Source: Bradyrhizobium nitroreducens
GTDB taxonomy: Bacteria > Pseudomonadota > Alphaproteobacteria > Rhizobiales > Xanthobacteraceae
NCBI RefSeq assembly: GCF_002776695.1
Contig: NZ_LFJC01000003.1
Span: 2,610,339 to 2,674,338 of the forward strand
Direction: 5' to 3'
Length of the DNA stretch: 64,000 nt
Position 1 is the first letter of the stretch, and every line of letters starts with the position of its first letter. Below, piece by piece: positions 46,714 through 55,154 of the stretch. A model generated the notes under the pieces. It did not search any database. It saw only the letters and a program-made list of their open reading frames with translations, and was not told the DNA's origin. Both the position numbers and the translations under genes were made by a program.

Positions 46714-47178
46714 TCAGCTCTCTTCGCCGGCGATGGTATCGAGCCGCTGCAGCACCTTGACCCAACCGTCGCTCATGTTGCGATAAGCCGTGTCGTTCTT
46801 CGGCGTCACGAAGCCCGAATGCACCACGCGCACGCGCGTGCCTGCTTCGACCGGGGTGAGGGACCAGGTGACGACGGTGTCGAGCGCCGAGCCGTAGCCG
46901 GAGTTGCTTTCGTCGCCGCCCTTCCAGGCATAGGCGAAGCGCTGGTTCGGCACGACCTCCAGAACGCGGCAGTGGATCGTGCCGTCCCACACGCCCGCCG
47001 GATTGGTCTTGAACGTGAAGGTGTTGCCTTCGACGGCCTCGAAGCCGGTCGGCGGCATCAGCCAGCGCGCGATCAGCTCGGCGCTGGTCAGCGCCTTCCA
47101 GACCGTCGCGACGGCATGAGGGAAGACCTCGTCGATGACGATGTTCTGAGTTTGGACTTTGGAAGCAACTGCACTCAC
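46714..47178 (-). CDS. SRPBCC (AHSA1/CalC-type) domain protein
   Basis: 154 aa from a GTG at 47178 that overlaps the ArsR stop by 4 bases. The AHSA1 pattern is clear: VFPHAVATVWKALTSAELIARWLMP, then VVPNQRFAYAWKG and TPVEAGTRVRVVHSGF. Such proteins bind small hydrophobic ligands in a helix-grip fold. An ArsR-SRPBCC pair is a common arrangement. Confidence 0.9.
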   Translation of the reverse strand: MSAVASKVQTQNIVIDEVFPHAVATVWKALTSAELIARWLMPPTGFEAVEGNTFTFKTNPAGVWDGTIHCRVLEVVPNQRFAYAWKGGDESNSGYGSALDTVVTWSLTPVEAGTRVRVVHSGFVTPKNDTAYRNMSDGWVKVLQRLDTIAGEES

Positions 47179-47510
47179 GGATCGATCTCCTTCAAGAGGT
47201 CACGCAGGTTCTGGAAGCGCTCGCGCCAGAACACGCCGTAATGGTCCATCCAGGTGACCAGGGGCTCGAGCCCTTGCGGCGCGGCGCGGTAGTAGACGTT
47301 GCGGCCCTCGGCGCGCTCGGCGACGAGGCCGGCCTGCTTGAGGGACTTCAGATGCTGCGAGATCGCGCCCTGGGTCACGCCGCTGCCCCGTGTCAGTTCG
47401 GCGACGCTGATCTCCTTGCTCTCGAACACGCGCTCGAACACGGCCCGGCGCGTCGGGTCGGCGAGGGCACGCATGACGGTGGTGACGGGGTTTGGAGCAG
47501 CTTCGATCAT
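47175..47510 (-). CDS. ArsR-family transcriptional regulator
   Basis: 111 aa. The winged helix fills nearly the whole protein (RALADPTRRAVFERV, ELTRGSGVTQGAISQHLKSLKQAGLVAER). No cysteine metal site is visible, so it is the non-metal ArsR type that usually pairs with an SRPBCC protein. It leads the operon ArsR-SRPBCC-GFA, and three heptamer half-sites lie in its promoter. Confidence 0.93.
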   Translation of the reverse strand: MIEAAPNPVTTVMRALADPTRRAVFERVFESKEISVAELTRGSGVTQGAISQHLKSLKQAGLVAERAEGRNVYYRAAPQGLEPLVTWMDHYGVFWRERFQNLRDLLKEIDP

Positions 47511-47527
47511 GCCGACTAATTAGCAGA

Positions 47528-47552
47528 TACTAATTCATTAGTAAATACTAAT
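47528..47552. promoter_or_regulatory. Operator with three contiguous half-sites, for the ArsR regulator
   Basis: TACTAAT (47528-47534), ATTAGTA (47537-47543) and TACTAAT (47546-47552) alternate in orientation with 2-base gaps, so two perfect overlapping dyads share the middle element. A related CTAATTAG lies at 47516-47523, next to the ATG of arsR. This A/T-rich block stands out from the GC-rich surroundings. Confidence 0.7.
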
Positions 47553-47574
47553 TTATCGAGTCTGGAGGGCTGTC

Positions 47575-47603
47575 TTGACGATGACTGACTAGTCAGTCAT
47601 ATA
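47575..47603 (+). promoter_or_regulatory. Promoter with embedded perfect 20-bp operator for the TetR gene
   Basis: -35 TTGACG (47575-47580), a 17-base spacer and -10-like CATATA (47598-47603). A perfect 20-base palindrome at 47581-47600 (ATGACTGACT followed by its inverse) fills the spacer. The start codon at 47610 is 7 bases past the -10, where transcription would begin. Confidence 0.7.
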
Positions 47604-47609
47604 TCGAAT

Positions 47610-48296
47610 ATGACGAAGAAGTCGACCAGATCTGCCAAGCTGTCTGCAGAGAGTGGAGGGCATGCGCCCGCGGCCGGCGGAGAGATGCCCGCGTCGAACC
47701 GTGCGTCACGCGCGTTGGAGCGGCGCGCGGCGATCGTGGAGGCAGCGATGGAGGAGTTCATCGCCCGCGGCTTTGCCGCCACGCGCCTCGACGACATCGC
47801 CAAGCGCGCGGGCGTCGCCAAGGGCACGATCTACCTGCACTTCAAGGACAAGGAATCGATGTTCGAGGAGCTGGTGCGCGTCGTGATCGTGCCGGTCGTG
47901 GCGCGGCTGACCGCGCTGCCTCCGCCGACCGGCTCCGTTCGCGACCTCATCGAGGGCTTTGCCGGCAACTTCCTGAAAGAGGTCATCGGCACCAGGCGCG
48001 GCGATCTGGTGCGCCTGATCGTGGCAGAGGGGCCGCGTTTTCCGGCCGTCGCCGACTTTTACTACCGCGAGGTCGTCTCGCGCGGCATCGCCGCCATGCG
48101 TGGGCTGATCGAGCTCGGCATCGCCCGTGGCGAGATCCGTGAGAAGGATCTCGCGCGCTATCCGCAGATCCTGGTCGCGCCCGCGATGATCGCGGTGATC
48201 TGGCAGAGCCTGTTTGCGCGGCATGCGCCGCTCGATGCGCAGGACATGCTGCGCGTTCATCTCGATTTGATTTTTGGCGAACGGAGGACGACATGA
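47610..48296 (+). CDS. TetR-family repressor of the HlyD-ABC exporter operon
   Basis: 228 aa. HTH in about 35-80 with DDIAKRAGVAKGTIYLHFKD. The N-terminus has about 25 extra, disordered residues (SGGHAPAAGGE). An alternative ATG at 47685 exists, but the promoter layout favours 47610 as a leaderless start. It overlaps the HlyD gene by 4 bases. It likely represses its own operon and responds to a compound pumped by the exporter. Confidence 0.9.
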   Translation: MTKKSTRSAKLSAESGGHAPAAGGEMPASNRASRALERRAAIVEAAMEEFIARGFAATRLDDIAKRAGVAKGTIYLHFKDKESMFEELVRVVIVPVVARLTALPPPTGSVRDLIEGFAGNFLKEVIGTRRGDLVRLIVAEGPRFPAVADFYYREVVSRGIAAMRGLIELGIARGEIREKDLARYPQILVAPAMIAVIWQSLFARHAPLDAQDMLRVHLDLIFGERRTT

Positions 48297-49078
48297 CGTC
48301 GTCACGCTTACTTGCGGCATTTGCATTGGTCGTCCTCGCAACCGTCGTTGCCGGGTGCAAGGAGAAGCGCGATCCCGGCTTCCAGGGCTGGGTCGAGGCC
48401 GACATGATCTATGTCAGCCCCGATGAAGCGGGCCGGGTGACGAAGCTCACTGTGCGCGAGGGCGATGACGTCAAGGTCGGCGACCAGCTCTATTCCGTCG
48501 ACGACGACCTTCAGCTTGCCGATCTCAACCAGAACAAGGCGACGCTGGCGAATGCGCAGCAGACCTATGATCGCGCGGCCTCGCTGAGCAAGACCGGCTC
48601 CGGTACCCAGGCCAATCTCGATTCCGCGGTGTCCGCCCTGCGCGTTGCGGAAGCGCGGGTGGCGACGTCGGAGACGCGCATGGCGCGGCGCAAGGGCTTT
48701 GCGCCCGTTGCCGGCACCATTCAGCAGATCTATTTCCGCGAGGGCGAGATGGTGGCGGCGCAGCGGCCGGTGCTGTCGATCATGCCGCCCGGCAACATGA
48801 AGCTGCGTTTCTTCGTGCCGGAGACCGCGCTGCCCAAGCTTTCGATCGGCGATACGGTGCGTATCTCCTGCGACAATTGCGCGGCCGATCTCACCGCAAA
48901 GATCTACTTCATCGCGACCTCGGCCGAATACACCCCGCCGGTCATCTACAGCCTCGATGAGCGCAACAAGCTGGTCTATCTGATACAGGCGCGGCCGTCG
49001 CGCCCCGACGCGCTGCGGGTCGGACAGCCGATCGACGTCTATCTCAATCCAAAGACCCCGGTGGCGGACAAGCGATGA
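48293..49078 (+). CDS. HlyD-family periplasmic adaptor lipoprotein
   Basis: 261 aa. A lipobox (VVAGC, Cys22) marks it as a lipoprotein anchored by lipid rather than by a TM helix. Biotinyl-lipoyl-like half motif YVSPDEAGRVTKLTVREGDDVK, a short coiled coil (about 80-125), then beta-barrel (AGTIQQIYFREGE). It links the inner-membrane ABC exporter to an outer-membrane channel. Overlaps its neighbours by 4 bases on each side. Confidence 0.88.
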   Translation: MTSSRLLAAFALVVLATVVAGCKEKRDPGFQGWVEADMIYVSPDEAGRVTKLTVREGDDVKVGDQLYSVDDDLQLADLNQNKATLANAQQTYDRAASLSKTGSGTQANLDSAVSALRVAEARVATSETRMARRKGFAPVAGTIQQIYFREGEMVAAQRPVLSIMPPGNMKLRFFVPETALPKLSIGDTVRISCDNCAADLTAKIYFIATSAEYTPPVIYSLDERNKLVYLIQARPSRPDALRVGQPIDVYLNPKTPVADKR

Positions 49079-50007
49079 ACGGCGGCAACGGCATCGCGAT
49101 CGACGTCAAGGGCCTGAGCAAATCGTTCGGCGGCCGCGAGGTCGTGCACGATCTGTCGATGCAGGTGAGGCGCGGCTCGATCTACGGCTTCCTCGGGCCC
49201 AACGGTTCGGGCAAGACCACGACCATCCGCATCCTCTGCGGGCTGCTCACGCCCGATAGCGGCGAAGGCACCTGCCTCGGCTACGACATCCGGCGCGACT
49301 CGGAGAAGATCAAGCGCCAGGTCGGCTATATGACGCAGCGCTTCAGCCTGTACCAGGATCTCTCCGTGCGCGAGAACCTCGAATTCGTCGCGCGGCTCTA
49401 TGGTCTGGCCGACGCGCGGGGGGCCGCGCGCGAGATGATCAGGCGGCTCGGACTCTCCGGGCGCGAGGAGCAGCTCGCGGGCGAGCTCTCGGGCGGCTGG
49501 AAGCAGCGGCTGGCGCTGGGCGCCTGCACGCTGCCCAATCCGCAATTGCTGCTGCTGGACGAGCCCACCGCCGGCGTCGATCCCAAGGCGCGACGTGACT
49601 TCTGGAACGAGATCCATGCGCTCGCCGCCGAGGGCCTCACCGTACTGGTGTCCACCCATTACATGGACGAAGCCGAGCGCTGTCACGAGATCGCCTATAT
49701 CGCCTACGGCCATCTGCTGGCGCGCGGCACCGTGGAGGAGGTGATCGCGAAATCCGCGCTGACGACCTACACCGTGACGGGCGATGACCTCAACGGCCTC
49801 ACATCCGAGCTCACCGGCAAGCCCGGGGTCGACATGGTCGCGCCGTTCGGCACTTCGCTGCACGTCTCCGGCCGCGACGTTGCGGCGCTCGAAGCCAGCA
49901 TCGCGCCGTGGCGGCAGAAAAGCGGCTTGCGCTGGCAGCAATCGTCGCCCTCGCTGGAAGACGTGTTCATCGAGCTGATGGGGCGCTCCAAGGACAACTT
50001 CCAATGA
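49075..50007 (+). CDS. ABC exporter ATP-binding protein
   Basis: 310 aa. Walker A GPNGSGKTTT, Q-loop YMTQRFSLYQDLS, signature LSGGWKQRLALGACT, Walker B LLLLDEPTAGVDP and H-loop VSTHYMDEAERC. The extra C-terminal domain (about 235-305) is typical of ABC-2 exporters of the YbhF type. It overlaps the permease start by 4 bases. Confidence 0.93.
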   Translation: MNGGNGIAIDVKGLSKSFGGREVVHDLSMQVRRGSIYGFLGPNGSGKTTTIRILCGLLTPDSGEGTCLGYDIRRDSEKIKRQVGYMTQRFSLYQDLSVRENLEFVARLYGLADARGAAREMIRRLGLSGREEQLAGELSGGWKQRLALGACTLPNPQLLLLDEPTAGVDPKARRDFWNEIHALAAEGLTVLVSTHYMDEAERCHEIAYIAYGHLLARGTVEEVIAKSALTTYTVTGDDLNGLTSELTGKPGVDMVAPFGTSLHVSGRDVAALEASIAPWRQKSGLRWQQSSPSLEDVFIELMGRSKDNFQ

Positions 50008-51185
50008 GTGCCGTCGATCGCCCGGCGCCAGCCCAAGGCCCAGCCCCGGTCCACGCGATCCGCGAACGCTTCGGCTTCCTGCGGCGCTCCTATGCGATGC
50101 TGATCAAGGAGTTCATCCAGCTCAAGCGCGATCGCGTGTCGTTCGCGATGATCGTGATGCTGCCGGTGATGCAGCTCATGCTGTTCGGCTATGCCATCAA
50201 CACCACGCCGCACCATCTGCCGAGCGCCGTGCTGCTCCAGGAGGATTCCGATCTCGCCCGCTCGATCCTGAAGGCGCTGGAGAACACCGCCTATTTCCGC
50301 TTCCTCTATGAGGTGCACGACGTCGATGATTTCGACAATCTCCTGAAATCCGGCAAGGTGCTGTTCGGCGTCGAGATTCCGCGCGGATTCGAGCGCGCGG
50401 TGCGGCGCGGCGACAAGCCGGCGCTGCTGGTGGCGGCCGATGCGACCGATCCGGTGGCGGCGAGCGCAGCGATGGGCTCGCTCGGCATGATCGTGCAGAC
50501 TGCGCTCAAGCACGATCTCTATATCGGTGATCCCCCGGAGATGCCGTTCGAGATCCGCGCGCATGCCCGCTATAATCCGGCAGCGAGCTCCAGCCTCAAC
50601 ATCGTGCCGGGCCTCGTCGGCACCATCCTCACCATGACCATGCTGATCTTCACCGCGCTGTCGGTCACGCGCGAGGTCGAGCGCGGCACCATGGAGAGCC
50701 TGCTCTCGATGCCGATCAAACCGGTGGAGGTGATGTTCGGCAAGATCGTGCCTTACGTGCTGGTCGGCTTCCTCCAGGCCTTCCTCATCATCAGCATCGG
50801 GGTCGGCCTGTTCGGCGTCCCCGTGCTCGGCAATCTGTTCCTGCTGGCGCTGCTCTCGACTCTGTTCATCACCACCAATTTGTCGATCGGCTACACCATC
50901 TCGACGGTTGTGCAGAACCAGCTCCAGGCCATGCAGATGTCGATGATGTTTTTCCTGCCGAGCATTCTGCTGTCCGGCTTCATGTTCCCGTTCGCGGGCA
51001 TGCCGACCTGGGCGCAATATGTCGGCGAATGCCTGCCCCTGACCCATTATCTGCGCATCGTCCGCGCCATCATGCTGAAGGGGGCTAGCATGCAGAATCT
51101 TCGTTTCGACACGCTGGCGCTGGCGGCCCTGATGCTGCTGGCCATGACCATCGCCGTGACGCGCTTCCGCCGCACGCTGGATTGA
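50004..51185 (+). CDS. ABC-2 type permease
   Basis: 393 aa from the ATG at 50004. One TM near 40-60 precedes a large periplasmic loop of about 125 residues; five more TMs follow (about 200-390), as in YhhJ/YbhR permeases. The set TetR-HlyD-ATPase-permease looks like ybhRSFG-type exporters but contains only one permease gene, so it would act as a homodimer. Confidence 0.9.
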   Translation: MSAVDRPAPAQGPAPVHAIRERFGFLRRSYAMLIKEFIQLKRDRVSFAMIVMLPVMQLMLFGYAINTTPHHLPSAVLLQEDSDLARSILKALENTAYFRFLYEVHDVDDFDNLLKSGKVLFGVEIPRGFERAVRRGDKPALLVAADATDPVAASAAMGSLGMIVQTALKHDLYIGDPPEMPFEIRAHARYNPAASSSLNIVPGLVGTILTMTMLIFTALSVTREVERGTMESLLSMPIKPVEVMFGKIVPYVLVGFLQAFLIISIGVGLFGVPVLGNLFLLALLSTLFITTNLSIGYTISTVVQNQLQAMQMSMMFFLPSILLSGFMFPFAGMPTWAQYVGECLPLTHYLRIVRAIMLKGASMQNLRFDTLALAALMLLAMTIAVTRFRRTLD

Positions 51186-51201
51186 GGCAAACTGTCTCGA
51201 T

Positions 51202-51281
51202 GTCATTCCGGGCGATGCGCTAGCATCGAACCCGGAATCTCGAGATTCCGGGTTCGCGGCTTCGCCGCGCCCCGGAATGAC
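51202..51281. repeat. Palindromic intergenic repeat, copy 5
   Basis: GTCATTCCGGG at the left, CCCGGAATGAC at the right, and the inner dyad GGAATCTCGAGATTCC. It lies between the permease stop and the cyclase start, close enough to the latter (about 11 bases) to affect its ribosome site. Confidence 0.8.
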
Positions 51282-51292
51282 AAGGGGGCAGG

Positions 51293-52600
51293 ATGGTCAG
51301 GTTTGCGAGCAGAAGGACACGGCACCACGCCGTGCTGTCGGAGGATTTCGAGCGCGAGCTGACGCGGGAAGTGCTGCGCACCGAGCTTTTGCGGGTGCGG
51401 GCGCTGATCATGACGGGCTGCATCATGATGGTGCTGCTCACCGCGATCTATCTGATCGACCCCAGCGTGGTGAACCGGGTGTGGCGGGGGACGGAGGGGC
51501 TGGTCGAGGTCTACGGCCTCCTCGGCGGCTTTATCCTGTTCGAGGTCTGGGTCCACACCCAGATCAGGAAGAATCTCCGGCTCGATCGCGATGTGCCGGT
51601 GATCAGACGCTACATCGGCACGCTGATCGAGACGTCGGTGCCGACTTTGATCCTCATCCTGCAAACCCGCACCATGGGCCCGAGCCAGGCTCTCGGCTTC
51701 GCCGTGCCGCTGATGTACTTCATCTTCATCATCCTCTCGACCCTGCGACTGGATTTCTGGCTCTCTGCATTCACCGGTTTCGTGGCTGCAGCCGGGCTTC
51801 TGTCCGTCGCGCTGTACTACAATTCGGCCGACGAAGCCGGCGATCCCCTGATCTATTTTCACGCGGTGCGCAGCGTCGTCATCCTGATCTGTGGCGTGCT
51901 CGCCGGCTCCGTCGGCGCGCAACTGCGCCGCCAGTTCGCCGCGAGTATCGCGGCGGCGACCGCGCGCGACAGGGTGACGAACCTGTTCGGCCAGCATGTC
52001 TCTCCGCAGGTCGTGGAGCAACTGATCGCGGCGGGCGCCGGCGGAGGCGGCGACGTCCGCCGCGTCGCGGTGATGTTCGTCGATTTCCGCGGCTTCACGG
52101 CGGGGGCGCAGTCGCGCACCCCGCAGGAGGTGGTCGATCGGCTCGACGGCGCCTTCGCGGTGCTGGTGGACATTCTCGACCGCCAGGGCGGCATCGTGAA
52201 CAAGTTTCTGGGCGATGGTTTTCTCGCACTGTTCGGCGCCCCGCTGGAGGCCTCCGACGCTGCGCAGCGCGCGGTTGCCGCGGGCCGTGAGATGCTGCGT
52301 GCGATGGACCGCATCAACGCGCAGACGAGCTGGCCGCTGCGCATCGGCATCGGCATCCATTTCGGCGAGGTGGTCGCCGGCAACATCGGCTCGCCCCGGC
52401 GCAAGGAATACACCGTCATCGGCGACACCGTGAACTTCGCCTCGCGCCTGGAAGCGCTGAACAAGGAGTTCGGCTCGCAGCTGCTGATTTCGGCGACCGT
52501 GCGCGAGGCGCTGGGCGAGGCCGGCAGCGACGCCGTCGCGCTCGGAGAGGTCGCCGTGCGCGGTTATGAGCGGAAGGTGGCGGTGTTTCAATTGGGGTAG
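51293..52600 (+). CDS. Class III adenylate/guanylate cyclase with N-terminal membrane domain
   Basis: 435 aa. Residues about 38-205 contain five or six TM helices. The cyclase catalytic domain fills about 255-430: metal Asp in VAVMFVDFRGFT, second metal Asp in KFLGDGFLALFG, and the GDTVNFASRLEAL transition-state region. By family knowledge it makes cAMP or cGMP; the base-specifying residues were not resolved. A second class III cyclase lies at 62354. Confidence 0.9.
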   Translation: MVRFASRRTRHHAVLSEDFERELTREVLRTELLRVRALIMTGCIMMVLLTAIYLIDPSVVNRVWRGTEGLVEVYGLLGGFILFEVWVHTQIRKNLRLDRDVPVIRRYIGTLIETSVPTLILILQTRTMGPSQALGFAVPLMYFIFIILSTLRLDFWLSAFTGFVAAAGLLSVALYYNSADEAGDPLIYFHAVRSVVILICGVLAGSVGAQLRRQFAASIAAATARDRVTNLFGQHVSPQVVEQLIAAGAGGGGDVRRVAVMFVDFRGFTAGAQSRTPQEVVDRLDGAFAVLVDILDRQGGIVNKFLGDGFLALFGAPLEASDAAQRAVAAGREMLRAMDRINAQTSWPLRIGIGIHFGEVVAGNIGSPRRKEYTVIGDTVNFASRLEALNKEFGSQLLISATVREALGEAGSDAVALGEVAVRGYERKVAVFQLG

Positions 52601-52744
52601 CGCGCCTTCACGCGAGAGTCGCGGTTCGTTGAAGCGCCGTCGCGCTGCGTTGAAGACGCGCGATGACATATCCCTGCTAGCTTTCGGGTCCTGCACTGTG
52701 GAAGCCGAATGTCTCGGCTTTCACGTGTCACCCGGAGAAAGCCA

Positions 52745-52972
52745 ATGACCCGATTGATCCTCGTTGCAGCCGCCCTGATCGCTGCAGCCGCCACCCAGAC
52801 CCAGGCCGCAACGATGCGCCACGCTGCCCCGCCGCGCGCCGCCGTCACTCAAGCGATGACCGACACCTGTGTCAGGGCTCCGGCGGAAGGCGCGTATGCC
52901 TCTGCGCCTTATACGCAGCCACCGTGTCTGCCGAACACGGGGGACTCGGACCCGTACGCCTACGCCTACTGA
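52745..52972 (+). CDS. Small secreted hypothetical protein
   Basis: 75 aa from the ATG at 52745, with CGGAG 8 bases upstream. Signal peptide MTRLILVAAALIAAAATQTQA, cleaved before ATMRHAAPP. The short mature part has two cysteines (DTC, PPC) and ends in a repetitive acidic/Tyr tail (DPYAYAY). No family recognised. Confidence 0.65.
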   Translation: MTRLILVAAALIAAAATQTQAATMRHAAPPRAAVTQAMTDTCVRAPAEGAYASAPYTQPPCLPNTGDSDPYAYAY

Positions 52973-53070
52973 CGAGCGCGACAGACGATGCCGGGCTGGT
53001 GTGTGGTCTGCCAGCCGGCGCTGCGAACACTGACGGCGGGGAACTGGCCGCAGGGGTATTTTAGTAGCGC

Positions 53071-53105
53071 TTGACTCCCCTCTCATCTAGTCATCTATAT
53101 GACTA
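53071..53105 (+). promoter_or_regulatory. Promoter and operator of the GntR gene
   Basis: -35 TTGACT (53071-53076), a 17-base spacer and -10 TCTATA (53094-53099). The perfect dyad TAGTCAT (53088-53094) and ATGACTA (53099-53105) straddles the -10. The ATG at 53107 is 7 bases past the -10, so the mRNA probably starts at or within a base or two of it. Confidence 0.65.
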
Positions 53106-53106
53106 T

Positions 53107-53838
53107 ATGAATCCAGCGCCCCTCGACGACCGCCTGCCACGCTACCAGCGTCTGCGCGACGACCTCGCCGCGCGGATCAACCGCAACGAATGGCGGCCGG
53201 GGGAGCCGATCCCATCGGAGGCCGAGCTCGGTGCGCATTACGGCGTCGCCATCGGCACCGTGCGCAAGGCGATCGACCAGCTTGTCAGCGACAACGTGCT
53301 GGAGCGGCAGCAGGGCCGCGGCACCTTCGTGCGCCGCGCGCGCTTCAATTCCTCGCTGTTCCGCTTCTTTCGCTTCCAGTCCGAGAGCGGCGAGCGGCGC
53401 GTGCCGAAGAGCCGCATCATCCGCCGCAAGAGCATCGCTGCGACCTCCGCCATTGCATCCGCGCTCCGCATCCCGGTCGGTGAACCCGTGATCAGCCTGT
53501 CGCGCCTGCGCCTGATCGATGATGTGCCGCTGCTCGCCGAGGAGATCTGGCTGCAGCAGTCGCGCTTCGGGCCGATCCTGGAGATCGAGACGTCCGAATT
53601 CGGCGACCTCCTGTATCCGCTCTACGAGGAGCGCTGCGGCGAGGTCGTGGTCTCTGCCGAGGAAATCCTGACGGTCGAGACCGCCAACGAGATGCAGGCG
53701 CGCCTGCTCAGGCTCGAAGCCCACGCACCGCTGATCGTGATCGAGCGCCTCGCGCTCGATCTCGAGCGGCGGCCCATCGAATGGCGCCGCTCGCGCGGGC
53801 CGGCGGACCGCTTCCGCTATCACGCCGAAATCCGGTGA
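53107..53838 (+). CDS. GntR/HutC-family transcriptional regulator
   Basis: 243 aa from the ATG at 53107. Winged helix in about 10-75 (PRYQRLRDDLAARINRNEW, then IPSEAELGAHYGVAIGTVRKAI and QGRGTFV). UTRA ligand domain about 95-235. No ribosome site is visible before the ATG; see the promoter entry. It leads the MFS transporter and amidohydrolase genes and should control them with the substrate or an intermediate as inducer. Confidence 0.92.
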   Translation: MNPAPLDDRLPRYQRLRDDLAARINRNEWRPGEPIPSEAELGAHYGVAIGTVRKAIDQLVSDNVLERQQGRGTFVRRARFNSSLFRFFRFQSESGERRVPKSRIIRRKSIAATSAIASALRIPVGEPVISLSRLRLIDDVPLLAEEIWLQQSRFGPILEIETSEFGDLLYPLYEERCGEVVVSAEEILTVETANEMQARLLRLEAHAPLIVIERLALDLERRPIEWRRSRGPADRFRYHAEIR

Positions 53839-53890
53839 GAGCAGCCGCTCTCACCAACAAATCAAGCAAAAAAGTACAGGGGGGGGAAAC

Positions 53891-55132
53891 ATGTCGAACT
53901 GGTACAGCGAAAGCTCGCCGCTGGAGCGGCGCACGTTCTGGGCAAGCTTTGGCGGCTGGGCATTGGATGCGCTCGACGTCCAGATGTTCAGCCTCGCCAT
54001 CCCCGCGCTGATCGCGGCCTTCGGCATCAGCAAGGCCGATGCCGGTCTGCTCGGCTCAGTCACGCTGTTCTTCGGCGCGTTCGGTGGCTGGTTCGGCGGC
54101 GCGCTCGGCGACCGCTTCGGCCGCGTCAAGGCACTCCAGATCACGGTGGCCACGTTTGCGCTCGCGACTTTCGCCTGCGCCTTCGCCATGACCTACACCC
54201 AGCTCGTGGTTCTGAAGGCGATTCAGGGCCTCGGCTTCGGCGCCGAATGGGCCTGCGGCGCGGTGCTGATGGCCGAGATCATCCGGCCCGAGCATCGCGG
54301 CAAGGCACTCGGCTCGGTGCAGAGCGCCTGGGCGGTGGGCTGGGGCGCAGCGGTGCTGCTCTCGGCGCTGGTCTTCACCTATGCGCCGGTCGACATCGGT
54401 TGGCGGCTCCTGTTCGCACTCGGTCTGCTGCCCGCGCTGCTCATCATCTTCATCCGCCGCGGATTGAAGGAGCCGCCGCGCGCGGTCGCCGCCGAGGCCA
54501 CGCCGTTCTTCGCCACCCTCTCCGGCATCTTCCATCGCGATGTGCTGCGCTCGACCTTGATCGGCGGCCTGTTCGGCATCGGCGCCCACGGCGGCTACGC
54601 CGCGCTCACCACTTTCCTGCCGACCTACTTGCGCGAAGTGCGGCATCTGTCGGTGCTGGGCTCCAGCGGCTATCTCGCCGTCATCATCGTCGCCTTCTTC
54701 TGCGGCTGCGTGACGAGCGGCATCATCAGCGATCGCATCGGGCGCCGGGCCAACGTCGCGTTCTTTGCCACCGCCTGCATCGTCACAGTGCTCATCTACA
54801 TTTTCGCGCCGCTGACAGATGGGCAGATGCTGGTGCTCGGCTTTCCGCTCGGCTTTTTCTCCGCCGGCATTCCTGCCAGCATGGCGGCGCTGTTCAGCGA
54901 GCTCTATCCGGCTGGCGTGCGCGGCACCGGTGTCGGCTTTTGCTACAATTTCGGCCGCATCGTCTCCGCCGCGTTCCCGTTCCTGGTCGGATTCCTCAGT
55001 GATCGCATCGGGCTTGGACCTGCGATCGGCATCGATGCGGCCTTCGCCTATTCGCTGGTCCTGATCGCAGTGCTGCTGCTGCCCGAAACCCGCGGCAAGG
55101 TCTTTGAACAGACTGCGGCGACGCGCGCCTGA
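53891..55132 (+). CDS. MFS transporter, organic-acid/H+ symporter type
   Basis: 413 aa, 12 TM helices. GGGGGG just before the ATG. Family motifs: GGWALDALDVQMFSLAIPAL, GDRFGRVKALQITV, and the second-half DRIGRRANVAFF. It resembles the aromatic-acid or sialic-acid symporter group. Lying between the GntR and amidohydrolase genes, it likely imports the amidohydrolase substrate. Confidence 0.9.
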   Translation: MSNWYSESSPLERRTFWASFGGWALDALDVQMFSLAIPALIAAFGISKADAGLLGSVTLFFGAFGGWFGGALGDRFGRVKALQITVATFALATFACAFAMTYTQLVVLKAIQGLGFGAEWACGAVLMAEIIRPEHRGKALGSVQSAWAVGWGAAVLLSALVFTYAPVDIGWRLLFALGLLPALLIIFIRRGLKEPPRAVAAEATPFFATLSGIFHRDVLRSTLIGGLFGIGAHGGYAALTTFLPTYLREVRHLSVLGSSGYLAVIIVAFFCGCVTSGIISDRIGRRANVAFFATACIVTVLIYIFAPLTDGQMLVLGFPLGFFSAGIPASMAALFSELYPAGVRGTGVGFCYNFGRIVSAAFPFLVGFLSDRIGLGPAIGIDAAFAYSLVLIAVLLLPETRGKVFEQTAATRA

Positions 55133-55154
55133 CGACGGATGGGGAGCATCAACC

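Noticed and set aside
49767..51206. 479-codon minus-strand frame opposite the ABC permease
   Set aside because: Very His/Asp/Arg-rich shadow sequence; the permease has good TM helices.
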